Positions 1 to 9,206 of a stretch of DNA of 64,000 nt are shown in pieces. The notes under the pieces are model-generated. The model was given only the letters and a program-made list of their open reading frames with translations. It made no database searches and was not told where the DNA came from. The first letter of the stretch is position 1; each line of letters opens with the position of its first letter. Made by a program: the position numbers and the translations under genes. The stretch is taken from assembly GCA_004321745.1 (NCBI GenBank), contig SGYO01000001.1, forward strand, positions 62,001 through 126,000. Reading direction: 5' to 3'. The DNA is from a bacterium. Its GTDB lineage: Bacteria; Fidelibacterota; Marinisomatia; Marinisomatales; UBA1611.

Positions 1-2
1 TA

Positions 3-407
3 ATAAAAAAAGGATATGGTGAGATAACCTTAGGGGGAGTAACTGATTATAGAAGTAGTACAATAAAGTCTAGTCATAAGAGTGACGCAAAACTAGCATT
101 CGATAATGCTCCAGAAAACATCCCTAAAATATTGTTAGCTCACCAACCGTGGAGTATTTATAATGCACACGAGGCAGGCGCAGACCTCCAATTATCTGGT
201 CATACTCATGGCGGACAATTTTGGCCATTTGTATACCCTGTTCGGTGGGCAAACCCATACACAGCTGGATTACATGATCATGACGGTACTTTAATCTATG
301 TGAATCGAGGAACTGGATATTGGGGACCACCTTTAAGGCTTGGCGTAGAATCAGAAATCACTTTAATTACTTTGAATACAAAAAAACAAAATAGTCTATC
401 ATCATAA
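3..407 (+). CDS. Metallophosphoesterase, C-terminal part (cut by window edge)
   Basis: The reading frame is open from the first bases of the window, so only the C-terminal 134 residues are visible and the start lies outside. The motif SGHTHGGQ, with its two metal-binding histidines, and the earlier LAHQP histidine are the last conserved blocks of the calcineurin-like phosphoesterase family, most like the YaeI/YkuE type that act on membrane lipids or similar phosphoesters. The closing segment with NRGTGYWGPPLRLG is typical of this subgroup. The substrate cannot be told from this fragment. The N-terminal blocks (DxH, GDxxD, GNHD) should lie upstream of the window. Confidence 0.85.
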   Translation: MKKGYGEITLGGVTDYRSSTIKSSHKSDAKLAFDNAPENIPKILLAHQPWSIYNAHEAGADLQLSGHTHGGQFWPFVYPVRWANPYTAGLHDHDGTLIYVNRGTGYWGPPLRLGVESEITLITLNTKKQNSLSS

Positions 408-434
408 TTTCCTTTTTGTAAATTAAAAGCCCTT

Positions 435-1640
435 ATGATAAAAAATTTTATAAAAAATTGTGCAGCTTTATTAATAATTGTCAATTTATTTTATGCCCAG
501 CAACTATCAAAAAAAATGGGTAGCCATGTAAATGGTGAGCGTTATAAGGGTTCATACAAGAATGGATTAAAAGATGGATTTGGTGAATGGATACATCCTG
601 ATGGAGACAATTACCGAGGAAAATTTAAAGCAGGAATAAAAAGAGGAAAAGGGGTTTATACCTTCGAAAATGGAGATAAATATAAAGGATATTTCAAAAG
701 AGATAAAAAACATGGACTGGGTTCATATATCTATAGTAATGGTGAAATATTTATTGGCGAGTTTAAAAACAATATAAGAGATGGCAAGGGTTATGTTGTT
801 TTTCGGGGCGATACAACTAAATCAGGAGTTTGGCTTGCTGACAAATTCATAAAGAAAGAAAGACTCAAAAATGTAAAAAGGCGTTTAGAGGCAACTTATC
901 CAAAATATAAAAAAACAAAGAAAAAACCTGAGTTAGCTATTTTGTCTAGTAAACTACTCATAAATAATGGAAGTGACACCTTAGAAACAAATGATATAGC
1001 TGAGCTAATTATCGAACTAAAAAACACAGGAGAGGGTAATGCTCAAGGGATTGAAATATTTCTAGAATTAAGTAATTATTCAGGTGGCCTAGATATAAGC
1101 GAAACAAAAATCATTCGCAAGCTCATTCCTGAAGCTCAAAAAAAAATAAAAACTGAAATTTCTGCAACTGATATGATGATATCAGAAAAAATTTCAATTT
1201 CAGCTTATATTACGGAACATTATGGAAATGACCTGTACGCTCCACAAATAATTTCTTTAAATACAAAATCATTGACAAGCCCTGATCTTGTTTTATCTGA
1301 TATTAATATCAATGATCAAAATAACAAGAATGGTTTAATCGAACCTGCTGAGGTCATCAAAGCGACAATGTATGTCAAGAACAACGGCCAGCAAGTTGCT
1401 AAAGACGTTAGCTTAGAAGTACTTTTTGGAGATTTTGTATTCAATACAGGAAAATCTAGTTTTAACCTTGGAAATATTAAAAAAGATCAGAAGAAAAAAG
1501 TTCAATTCTCTTTCTTTGCGATGAGTGAAGCTGAAAAAGAATTACCCATCAGTTTTGAAATCAAAGAATCAAGAAGTAAGTTTGATCAAATAGTCCCCTC
1601 TGGATTAGACCTGAATAGAAATAATAAAGTCCAAAATTAA
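435..1640 (+). CDS. Exported MORN-repeat protein with CARDB-like C-terminal domains
   Basis: A 401-residue protein beginning with a hydrophobic signal peptide (residues about 1-22, ending YAQQ). Residues about 37-125 hold four MORN repeats with the usual Y-x-G-x-(Y/F/W)-x-x-G-x-x-x-G pattern, for example YKGSYKNGLKDGFGEW. A lysine-rich linker follows. Two beta-sandwich segments (about 165-275 and 285-390) contain phrases such as ELKNTGEGNAQGIEI and YVKNNGQQVAKDVSL, which resemble CARDB/NPCBM-associated adhesion domains. MORN repeats usually mediate lipid or protein contact. The job is probably at the cell envelope, but no specific function can be assigned. The gene starts 27 bases after the phosphoesterase stop. 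Confidence 0.75.
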   Translation: MIKNFIKNCAALLIIVNLFYAQQLSKKMGSHVNGERYKGSYKNGLKDGFGEWIHPDGDNYRGKFKAGIKRGKGVYTFENGDKYKGYFKRDKKHGLGSYIYSNGEIFIGEFKNNIRDGKGYVVFRGDTTKSGVWLADKFIKKERLKNVKRRLEATYPKYKKTKKKPELAILSSKLLINNGSDTLETNDIAELIIELKNTGEGNAQGIEIFLELSNYSGGLDISETKIIRKLIPEAQKKIKTEISATDMMISEKISISAYITEHYGNDLYAPQIISLNTKSLTSPDLVLSDININDQNNKNGLIEPAEVIKATMYVKNNGQQVAKDVSLEVLFGDFVFNTGKSSFNLGNIKKDQKKKVQFSFFAMSEAEKELPISFEIKESRSKFDQIVPSGLDLNRNNKVQN

Positions 1641-1727
1641 ACGATATCTTTTTCGTAATATCAAATCGATTTTACGATCTACATAAATAATCATATTCAA
1701 CATTTGTTTAAAATTAGGAGCTCAATC

Positions 1728-1979
1728 ATGAATACATATACAAAGGGATTTGTATCAGGTTTTTTTCTCTGTCTTTCAATTATAATACTAATTGGTGCAA
1801 CCAAGCCCAATAGCTCTAACGAACAGAAAGAAATAATAAAAAAACTAGAAAACATAGAGCAAAAAATTGACTTTAATTATAATGTTCTAAACAAACACTT
1901 AGTGAGAATAATGGCTTATGGAGTTAAAGTAAAAGAGGGTGAAATCGATAAAGTAAGAAATTCGGTCGATTGTAACTAA
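1728..1979 (+). CDS. Small membrane-anchored protein of unknown function
   Basis: An 83-residue protein. I chose the ATG at 1728 because TAGGAG lies 8 bases upstream; an in-frame TTG at 1704 would add eight residues but has no comparable ribosome site. One membrane segment (residues about 7-26, GFVSGFFLCLSIIILIGA) is followed by a polar, probably helical tail (QKEIIKKLENIEQKIDF). This suggests a single-pass protein with a short coiled coil. No family is recognised. Confidence 0.6.
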   Translation: MNTYTKGFVSGFFLCLSIIILIGATKPNSSNEQKEIIKKLENIEQKIDFNYNVLNKHLVRIMAYGVKVKEGEIDKVRNSVDCN

Positions 1980-2008
1980 TTTAATAAAATTTAATAAAAG
2001 AGGGGAAT

Positions 2009-2389
2009 ATGGCAAATAAGCATAATCATCTACTAGAACTAGTCATGTTTGACATAGCATATGTTATATCAAATTGTGATTATGAATATTCATCAGATGA
2101 AAAAAAATATCTTAATGTGATTTTAGATAGATATAGCGACGATGATAAAGAACTTTTAAAACTTAGAACTCAGTTCTTAGATAGTATTTTAGAAAAAGGA
2201 ATCGAAGAAGTAAAAAGCTTTGTAGTTAACCTTAGTAAATCCCTTAAAAGTAAAATAGATGATGATATGAAAAAAGCATACCTTGAACTATTTAAAGAGG
2301 TTATCATGTTAGATAAAAACGTACATGAAAATGAACGTATTTTGTATAGGCTTTTGTGCGAACAATGGGATCATAAAAGTGACATCTAG
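2009..2389 (+). CDS. Small helical protein, possibly TerB-like
   Basis: A 126-residue all-helical soluble protein preceded by a strong ribosome site (AGAGGGG, 6 bases before ATG). The two halves each carry an acidic turn followed by a glutamate-led helix (SSDEKKYLNVIL; DKNVHENERILYRLL). That arrangement is reminiscent of the TerB/DjlA N-terminal fold, in which acidic loops bind metal. The match is by pattern only and other helical folds are possible. It follows the small membrane protein by 29 bases and is probably co-transcribed with it. Confidence 0.55.
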   Translation: MANKHNHLLELVMFDIAYVISNCDYEYSSDEKKYLNVILDRYSDDDKELLKLRTQFLDSILEKGIEEVKSFVVNLSKSLKSKIDDDMKKAYLELFKEVIMLDKNVHENERILYRLLCEQWDHKSDI

Positions 2390-2402
2390 TTGTTAGCTAA
2401 AT

Positions 2403-4817
2403 TTAATCACCCTTATTTTTAACATATTTTTCAAGCCACTGATCTTGCTCCCAGAGCATATGTAAAATACTTTCTTTAGCCCTGTAACCATGACTCTCGT
2501 TTGGGAGCATTACTAATCTGGCTGTAGCACCCAGACCTTTCAGTGCATTAAAGTATCTTTCAGACTGTAAGGGATATGTACCAGAGTTATTATCTGAATC
2601 GCCATGAATTATAAGCATAGGTGTTTTCATTTTATCTGCATGCATAAATGGTGACATGTTATAGTAAACATCTGGCGCCTCCCAATAACTTCTTTCTTCG
2701 CTTTGAAAGCCGAATGGCGTCAAAGTTCTATTATATGCTCCACTCCTAGCTATCCCAGCAGCAAAATAATTTGAGTGCGATAATAAATTTGCCACCATAA
2801 ATGCACCATAGCTATGGCCTCCAATAGCTATTCTATTTTTATCAACGTAACCAAAACTATTTATTTTATCAATTGCAGCTTTTGCATTCCTTAAAAGTTG
2901 ATTTCTAAAATCATCATTTGGTTCATCTTGACCTTCCCCAACAATGGGAAAAGAAACATTATCTAGAATAGCATATCCTCTGGTAACCCAATAAACTGGA
3001 GATCCTGCATATAGGTAGGTAAATTGATTCGGATTTTTTGTTGTTTGTGATGCACTTGATTTATCTTTGTATTCTCTTGGATAGGCCCACATTAAAAGCG
3101 GTAGTTTCTTCTTGTTATTAAAATCATATCCCTCTGGCAAGTATAAAGTAGCAGAAAGCTCTAACCCATCTTGCCTATTATACTTTATCACTTCTTTATG
3201 AACATTCTCAAGACTTTTGAATGGATTTGAAAAAAAGGTCATCTGATCAAGCTTCCCATTTAATTCTCTAAAATAATAATTAGGATACTCGCTTGGCGAC
3301 TCAATTCGAACAAATAGCTGCTTTAGTTCTGGTGAAAAATCTCTTATAGATTCCTTCTTATTTTGAATATTTGATTTATAGATTCTATTTTTTTTTAATG
3401 TGCTCACATTCAATTCATCTATAAATGGGAACTGACCCTTTGCAGTATATCCGTCCCCAATTAGGTAGGTCTTGTTGCCTCTTAATGATAATATATTTTC
3501 CCCGTACTCATTCCTCTCCTGAACAAAACTCCCTGGATCGTTGTATCTATCTTGATAGTTTCTATCTGATATAACAATCGATTCAACTTTAGAGTCTGAA
3601 GGATTAAAAAGATAGGTTTTAAGGTTACGATTGTTCCACCAATAATCAGAAGCTAAAGCTAAAGTATCATTACACCAATTAGATCTATAAAATCTATTTT
3701 TTGTTTTCAATAGTGATATTGGTTCTGATTTAAATGGAGCGTCAAGTTGAAAAAGCTCATCTCTAAACTCCACATCTTTTTGAGGGTCTCCATTATCTAA
3801 AGCATTTACAAAACACATCGAAGCAGGTTTATCTGATCTCCATGAAAAATTTCTAGGGCCACTTCTAACAGACATACGTCCTTTAGGAAGCTCCTCAATT
3901 AAAGGAACCTCTGCTAAGACCTTTGCCTCTGCACCGCTTAATGAGAATACAGTATGCTCTGATGGAAACCGATAATAAGGCACTAAATATGAAAAAGGCT
4001 TTTTTATAGTTGAGACTAAAATGAATTCACCATTTGGAGAAAAACTAATATTCCTATACATGTCTTTCTTCTTCCACCTTCTTTTACTACCATTAATGGA
4101 TACTTTATAAAGCTCTGACAATGAAAGTATTTCAAAATTATCCTCATCATTTTTACTTTTCAATAGATCTTGATATGTACGGTTCTGAGCTTTTGCCCCA
4201 TCGTTTGTGGAAATTCTTGGACCAGTAGGTACTAGATCTTCACTTAATTTTATACTTTCAATGTCTGAAGGAACAAACTTCACAAGCAAAGACCGACTAT
4301 CTTTATACCAACTAAATACACTTCCTAAATTTGCATTAAGCCTTGGCCCTACGATTTTCTTTATTTTTGCTTTCTTTACATCTAAAACCCATAACTCAAC
4401 TCCTTCTCTAGTAGTATTCGTCATTGCTATCATATTTTGATCCGGAGACCATTTAATATTTGATATCTGTGGGTTTTTAGGAAGACCTTTAACGTTTATT
4501 ATATCTGAATCTTCATCGCTAATTAATGATATTTTTAAATTGCTATAGTAATTGATTCTACTCCCAATGTTCTTTTTTGGATTAATTCTTAAACCCGCAA
4601 GCCTGAGTTCCTTTTCAGATAATTGCTCAATAGTTTTATAATTATCTCGGTATAAATAAACCATATATTCTTTTTTTTCATCTATCAATACTCTTGGGGG
4701 CAAAGCGACATCAATTAGCTCAAGGATTTTCTCTGGAGGAGATTGATAGGATAAGTCTTCTTGGGCGTTTAAATAGAAAAAGAGTGAAATGAAAAAGATG
4801 AGGTTTTTATATCTCAT
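2403..4817 (-). CDS. Secreted S9-family serine peptidase (prolyl oligopeptidase / glutamyl endopeptidase type)
   Basis: An 804-residue protein with a signal peptide (residues 1-18, ending LNAQ). The N-terminal about 500 residues form a beta-propeller-like region (for example KWSPDQNMIAMT). The C-terminal about 260 residues are an alpha/beta-hydrolase domain with nucleophile motif GGHSYGAF (Ser near 669), an acid in HGDSDNNSG (about 740-742) and His in ESHGYR (about 776). The catalytic domain and length fit the S9D group that includes plant chloroplast glutamyl endopeptidase, but exact specificity is inference. It probably degrades peptides in the periplasm or outside the cell. It is followed downstream by a convergent gene end at 2389. 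Confidence 0.9.
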   Translation of the reverse strand: MRYKNLIFFISLFFYLNAQEDLSYQSPPEKILELIDVALPPRVLIDEKKEYMVYLYRDNYKTIEQLSEKELRLAGLRINPKKNIGSRINYYSNLKISLISDEDSDIINVKGLPKNPQISNIKWSPDQNMIAMTNTTREGVELWVLDVKKAKIKKIVGPRLNANLGSVFSWYKDSRSLLVKFVPSDIESIKLSEDLVPTGPRISTNDGAKAQNRTYQDLLKSKNDEDNFEILSLSELYKVSINGSKRRWKKKDMYRNISFSPNGEFILVSTIKKPFSYLVPYYRFPSEHTVFSLSGAEAKVLAEVPLIEELPKGRMSVRSGPRNFSWRSDKPASMCFVNALDNGDPQKDVEFRDELFQLDAPFKSEPISLLKTKNRFYRSNWCNDTLALASDYWWNNRNLKTYLFNPSDSKVESIVISDRNYQDRYNDPGSFVQERNEYGENILSLRGNKTYLIGDGYTAKGQFPFIDELNVSTLKKNRIYKSNIQNKKESIRDFSPELKQLFVRIESPSEYPNYYFRELNGKLDQMTFFSNPFKSLENVHKEVIKYNRQDGLELSATLYLPEGYDFNNKKKLPLLMWAYPREYKDKSSASQTTKNPNQFTYLYAGSPVYWVTRGYAILDNVSFPIVGEGQDEPNDDFRNQLLRNAKAAIDKINSFGYVDKNRIAIGGHSYGAFMVANLLSHSNYFAAGIARSGAYNRTLTPFGFQSEERSYWEAPDVYYNMSPFMHADKMKTPMLIIHGDSDNNSGTYPLQSERYFNALKGLGATARLVMLPNESHGYRAKESILHMLWEQDQWLEKYVKNKGD

Positions 4818-4826
4818 TATAAAAGA

Positions 4827-5705
4827 CTATTTAAAAAATTTAGGGACTAGAACAGGTGTGCTCTCTTTGTATTTTTTATAATCTTCTTGATCACCCCAAG
4901 TCTTGTCTGCATGCCTTTCTAGAATTGGGATTCCGCTGACTTTTGTCAAAAGCCAAAATACAAATATTGGTGAAATAAGACTGAAATATTGATATCCTTG
5001 TAGTACAGGAAAAGCAATAATAGTTGTCCCAAGCCACAAAACTATTTCCCCAAAATAATTTGGATGCCTTGATAAAGACCATAGGCCTGAACTAATAAAA
5101 GAGTCTGGGTTTTGAACTTTAAATTTTCTTTTTTGATAATCTGATATTGATTCAAATAAAAATCCAAAAATCCATAAAGCACACCCGATATAAAAATATG
5201 CTCCAGGCTCAATAATATTTCGGGAACATATCGCAGTTATACCTGATACAGATGTAAGAAAAACCCACATCCCTTGCATGGTCCATGTTCTTAAAAAAAG
5301 TGGAAAAGATGTTTTCCATTCTTTAAACCGTCTATCTTCCCTGTCTTTCAATATTCTAAGAAAAAGGTAACTCCCCAATCGCAATGCCCATATTAAGATA
5401 AATACCGTAATAGCGATCGATCTAAAATCAAATTCATTACCTAAAAACTGATTTTTATTATAGAAGGCTATCAAGGCTACTATTATAAATGTTAAGCTCC
5501 CTGTTAAATCATAAAATCGCTCTGTCGACCAATAATAGGACGGGATGAAAACTAACCATTGAATGATAAAAGTCACACTTATACATAAAAATAGTACAGG
5601 GAAAGAACCTGAAATCAAACCCCCTTGAGCACTAGCTAAAGCTATTAAAATACATATACATGTGGAAATTATTATTGTTGCGTATGCTTGTAATGTCTCT
5701 TTCAT
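4827..5705 (-). CDS. DUF1295 family integral membrane protein (steroid 5-alpha-reductase/ICMT-like)
   Basis: A 292-residue polytopic membrane protein with about seven hydrophobic segments. The signature SRHPNYFGEIVLWLG near residue 213 is the conserved NADPH/substrate block of the DUF1295 and isoprenylcysteine methyltransferase superfamily. Members reduce or methylate lipid-like substrates, and the substrate here is unknown. It lies 9 bases upstream of the S9D-like peptidase and 15 bases downstream of the second S9 peptidase, so the three may be co-transcribed. Confidence 0.85.
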   Translation of the reverse strand: MKETLQAYATIIISTCICILIALASAQGGLISGSFPVLFLCISVTFIIQWLVFIPSYYWSTERFYDLTGSLTFIIVALIAFYNKNQFLGNEFDFRSIAITVFILIWALRLGSYLFLRILKDREDRRFKEWKTSFPLFLRTWTMQGMWVFLTSVSGITAICSRNIIEPGAYFYIGCALWIFGFLFESISDYQKRKFKVQNPDSFISSGLWSLSRHPNYFGEIVLWLGTTIIAFPVLQGYQYFSLISPIFVFWLLTKVSGIPILERHADKTWGDQEDYKKYKESTPVLVPKFFK

Positions 5706-5720
5706 GATATTTGACTAGGT

Positions 5721-7862
5721 TTAACTTTTTTTACCAGCAAGGTCCAATAAAAAAGCATATTCTAAAGCAACTTCTTTATAAATCCTAAATCGCCCTGATT
5801 TACCACCATGCCCTGCATCCATGTTCATATGAATGTATAATTTATTATCGCCCTGCCAATGATCTCTTAATTTGGCAACATATTTCAATGGCTCCCAATA
5901 TTGGACTTGAGAGTCAAAAAACCCTGATGTAACTAAAATGTTAGGATATGTTTTATCTTCAATTTGATCATACGGAGAATAAGACAACATATAATCATAA
6001 TATTCTTTTTCTCTGGGATCACCCCATTCATCCCACTCATTCGATGTAAGAGGTATTGATGGATCAAGCATTGTGGTAACGACATCAACAAAAGGAACTG
6101 CTGAAATTGCGCCTTTCCAAAGATCTGGCTTCATATTAATTACTGCGCTGATCAAAAGGCCTCCGGCACTTCCTCCTGAACAGAATAATTGATCTGAGCT
6201 AGTATATCTTTCATTGACCAAATATTTGCCAGCATCGATGAAATCATAAAAAGTATTTTTCTTTTTTAATAGCTTCCCATCCTCGTATGACTTGCGACCG
6301 AATATTTGGCTACCTCTAACATTTGTTAACGCATAAATGAAACCTCGATCTAATAAACTTAATCTAGTAGAACTAAAATACGGGTCTGATGTAGAACCAT
6401 ATGAACCATAGGAGTAGAGTAAAAGTGGCTGAGGCTCATTAATTCTCATATCTTTACGAAATACTAGATAAATTGGTATTTTTTCACCATCTCTCGATGT
6501 AGCATATACAGTTTCTGCATCATATAAATCTTTGTCGTACCCTTTCCCAATAACCTCCGTTTGTTTCAGAAGGGTCTTTTCTTTTGTTTCCATATTATAA
6601 TCATAAACAGAAGAAGGTGTCAGCATTGAAGAATAGCCATATCGTAAAATATTAGTATTATATTCCTCATTGGTAGAGATGTAAGCAGAATAAGTTTTTT
6701 CTTCAAAATCAATGTAGCTATCATCTCCAGAGGACATATTCTTTATTCTAATTGCTCGAAGTCCATCTTTCCTTTCACTTAAGACTAAATAATTTTTGAA
6801 TATTTCTAGCCCTAAAAGGTGAACTTCATCACGATGAGGTATTACCTCCTCCCAATTTGATAGCTCAGTTTGATTTACTTTTGTACGCATTAAACGGTTA
6901 TTTGGAGAGTTTTTATTTGATATTATATAAAAATAATCCTCATAATGCTGGATATCGTACTCATGCTTTTCCCCCCGAGGCGAAAAATTTATAAATTTAC
7001 CATCTGGCTCATTGGCATCTAAAATATGATAATCACTAACTAGAGTACTACTATTATATATGATAATATATTGCCCTGATTTAGATCTGTAAACTCCATT
7101 ATAATAGGTTTCATCTTTCTCATGGTATACTAATTGATCTTGGTCAGAATGAGTTGAAAGTTTGTGCTTATATATTTTTTCTCCTAGTAATGTGACTTTA
7201 TTTTTTAAGGTATAAAAGACAGTTTCATTATCATTAGCCCAGGCAACACCACCTGTAGTATTTGAAATTGTATGTTCTAAATTTTCTCCGGAAATTAAAT
7301 TCTTAAAGTGTACTTTGTAAAACCTGCGGCTTAAGGTGTCTACACCGTATGCAAGCAATTTATTGTCAGGACTAATGGACATACCACCTATGGCAAAATA
7401 ATCATACCCCTCTGCTAAAACATTCACATCAAGAATGATCTGTTCATCATTATTTAAATTTTTATATTTTCTACAGTATATAGGGTATTCCTTTTTGTCT
7501 TCATATCTAACATAATAATAATACCCGTTTTCTAGGTATGGTACAGACTGATCATCTTTTTTAATTCGTCCGACCATCTCATCATATAAAGCTTTTTGCA
7601 GTGGTTTTGTATGCTTTAAACTCTTATTTAGATATTCTGTTTCATCATCAATATAATTGATAACATCCTGAGTCTGTGAATCATATTTTTTTGCTGATTT
7701 TTGCTCATCGGTTAAGCGCATCCAATAATAATTATCAGTCCTAACATGGTCATGCGTTTTGATCTCCTTAGGAATCTTTTTTACATCAGGGGGAGTAGAA
7801 TTTGTCGAGCATGAGGCCATAATTACGATTATCAGTGATATGTATAATTTAAAAGTCTGCAA
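5721..7862 (-). CDS. Oligopeptidase B-like S9A serine peptidase, probable lipoprotein
   Basis: A prolyl oligopeptidase-family protein of 713 residues from the TTG start at 7862. An open frame extends upstream into the tRNA-Asn gene, so longer starts are implausible. From TTG the N-terminus is a short basic and hydrophobic stretch ending IMASC, a passable lipobox. The ATG at 7820 would begin at MASC and lose the signal. The propeller region (residues about 70-420) carries N-terminal motifs of the family such as YYWMRL. The hydrolase domain has SGGSAGG (nucleophile), an acidic residue in SGFFDSQV and His in DAGHGG, the arrangement of PtrB. It probably cleaves short peptides, perhaps after basic residues, in the periplasm. 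Confidence 0.88.
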   Translation of the reverse strand: MQTFKLYISLIIVIMASCSTNSTPPDVKKIPKEIKTHDHVRTDNYYWMRLTDEQKSAKKYDSQTQDVINYIDDETEYLNKSLKHTKPLQKALYDEMVGRIKKDDQSVPYLENGYYYYVRYEDKKEYPIYCRKYKNLNNDEQIILDVNVLAEGYDYFAIGGMSISPDNKLLAYGVDTLSRRFYKVHFKNLISGENLEHTISNTTGGVAWANDNETVFYTLKNKVTLLGEKIYKHKLSTHSDQDQLVYHEKDETYYNGVYRSKSGQYIIIYNSSTLVSDYHILDANEPDGKFINFSPRGEKHEYDIQHYEDYFYIISNKNSPNNRLMRTKVNQTELSNWEEVIPHRDEVHLLGLEIFKNYLVLSERKDGLRAIRIKNMSSGDDSYIDFEEKTYSAYISTNEEYNTNILRYGYSSMLTPSSVYDYNMETKEKTLLKQTEVIGKGYDKDLYDAETVYATSRDGEKIPIYLVFRKDMRINEPQPLLLYSYGSYGSTSDPYFSSTRLSLLDRGFIYALTNVRGSQIFGRKSYEDGKLLKKKNTFYDFIDAGKYLVNERYTSSDQLFCSGGSAGGLLISAVINMKPDLWKGAISAVPFVDVVTTMLDPSIPLTSNEWDEWGDPREKEYYDYMLSYSPYDQIEDKTYPNILVTSGFFDSQVQYWEPLKYVAKLRDHWQGDNKLYIHMNMDAGHGGKSGRFRIYKEVALEYAFLLDLAGKKS

Positions 7863-7879
7863 ATGAGCAATTAAAAAAG

Positions 7880-7952
7880 CTCCGGAGGAGGGACTCGAAC
7901 CCCCGACAAAGTGGTTAACAGCCACCTGCTCTACCAACTGAGCTACTCCGGA
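7880..7952 (-). tRNA. tRNA-Asn (anticodon GTT)
   Basis: Read on the minus strand, the 73 bases fold as a full cloverleaf. The acceptor TCCGGAG pairs with CTCCGGA, the D arm contains AGCTCAGTTGGTAGAGC, the anticodon loop is CTGTTAA with GTT, and the T arm has TTCGAGT between GGGGG and CCCTC. The discriminator base is G, as in asparagine tRNAs. CCA is not encoded. A T6 run follows immediately and may help end transcription. The next gene (S9A peptidase) begins within 20 bases. Confidence 0.97.
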
Positions 7953-8065
7953 ATATCAATTAATTATTTTTAAATATCAAAAAGAGAAGGAATTTAAATC
8001 GTTTTTTTTTGATTATGACATAAAACGTACATTTTTTTATATTTTTCTCTAATAAAAATTGCTAT

Positions 8066-9157
8066 CTAAATATCATAATGAAAACTCAAATTCCGTAAAA
8101 TACTGTTTGGCAAATCTGGTAGATCAGATCTTGGAATTAAAAAGGTGGTCAAACTACTAAGATCTTCAAAAACTCTGTGCTTAGTTAAAGCTTTTTTTAG
8201 ATACTGAGCTCCCACCGAACCTCCTGTGCCTATTTTTTTACCAATCATCCTGGTTGCTAATAAATGATGTTTATACCTCCAAGTAGTTAAAAGCTCATCT
8301 AAATCAATCAATTTACTTAAAAGCCTATAGGGGTTATGAAGTATTGCTTGGTCACGGTATAGTAATATTAATAATGCTGCATGAGTTGCTTTATAAGATA
8401 ATCTGAATTGACCTTCATCAATCATTTTATTAAAAACAGACTCATTAAACAAAGAATTAAACATTTTCTCTGTAGCATTGTACTGATTAAAATAACTCTC
8501 TTTTTCAAAATCGCCTAGGACATCATTTTCTTCAATTATTTTTTTATCATTCAATATCATTTTTGATACAGCAGCTTTGTATTGTTCCCAAAAATTGTAA
8601 TCTTCTGCTGCTAAAAAAGGGGTCCTCTCCAACCATTTCTCAATAAGAATAAATAAAGATTCTGAATTTTCTGAATCTAAAACTTTATTTAAATCGTCTT
8701 GATGTACTTTCGTTTTATAATCTTTGCCACCGTAAACATGTCGACTATCTTTGCGTAATCCAATTTTATTTTCAATTTGTCTAAATTGGCCACTTTGAAA
8801 CCCTGAAGCAGGCGTAAGTAAATCTCTAAACTCTAAAAAATCCATAGGCGTCATGGTTTCTAAAATTTTAATCTGATCAATTAGTAATTGAATAATTTCA
8901 TTAATTCTGTGAAGCCTACTAACTGCTATCCCAACTTGTGACTCATCTATTACTTTTGCATGAAATACTTCAAAAATTGAATCTATTTCAAATAAAATCT
9001 GCTTAAACCATAACTCGTATACTTGATGGGTAATAATAAATAACATTTCGTCATGTGCTGTTTTACCTTTTTTTTCACTGATTAGCTTTTGAGCATTTAA
9101 GAGTGCGTCTAAATTCAGGTAATTTCGATAATTAGGAGTGTTATTTCCCTTTTTCAT
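8066..9157 (-). CDS. Tryptophan 2,3-dioxygenase
   Basis: A 363-residue heme enzyme opening the indole ring of L-tryptophan to N-formylkynurenine, the first step of the kynurenine route. Recognised from FIITHQVYELWFKQILFE near the N-terminus, the substrate loop FQSGQFRQIE, the proximal heme histidine region YKHHLLATRMIG and the family hallmark GTGGSVGAQYL. I take the ATG at 9157; an in-frame TTG at 9175 would add six residues. Length matches the longer eukaryote-like and Bacteroidetes-type enzymes rather than the approximately 280-residue forms. No other kynurenine-pathway gene is in the window. It lies 49 bases downstream of the symporter gene. Confidence 0.93.
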   Translation of the reverse strand: MKKGNNTPNYRNYLNLDALLNAQKLISEKKGKTAHDEMLFIITHQVYELWFKQILFEIDSIFEVFHAKVIDESQVGIAVSRLHRINEIIQLLIDQIKILETMTPMDFLEFRDLLTPASGFQSGQFRQIENKIGLRKDSRHVYGGKDYKTKVHQDDLNKVLDSENSESLFILIEKWLERTPFLAAEDYNFWEQYKAAVSKMILNDKKIIEENDVLGDFEKESYFNQYNATEKMFNSLFNESVFNKMIDEGQFRLSYKATHAALLILLYRDQAILHNPYRLLSKLIDLDELLTTWRYKHHLLATRMIGKKIGTGGSVGAQYLKKALTKHRVFEDLSSLTTFLIPRSDLPDLPNSILRNLSFHYDI

Positions 9158-9206
9158 GATTAAAGGGCACGCCAACTTTTCATAAGCTGAAAGTCAATTA
9201 TAATAT

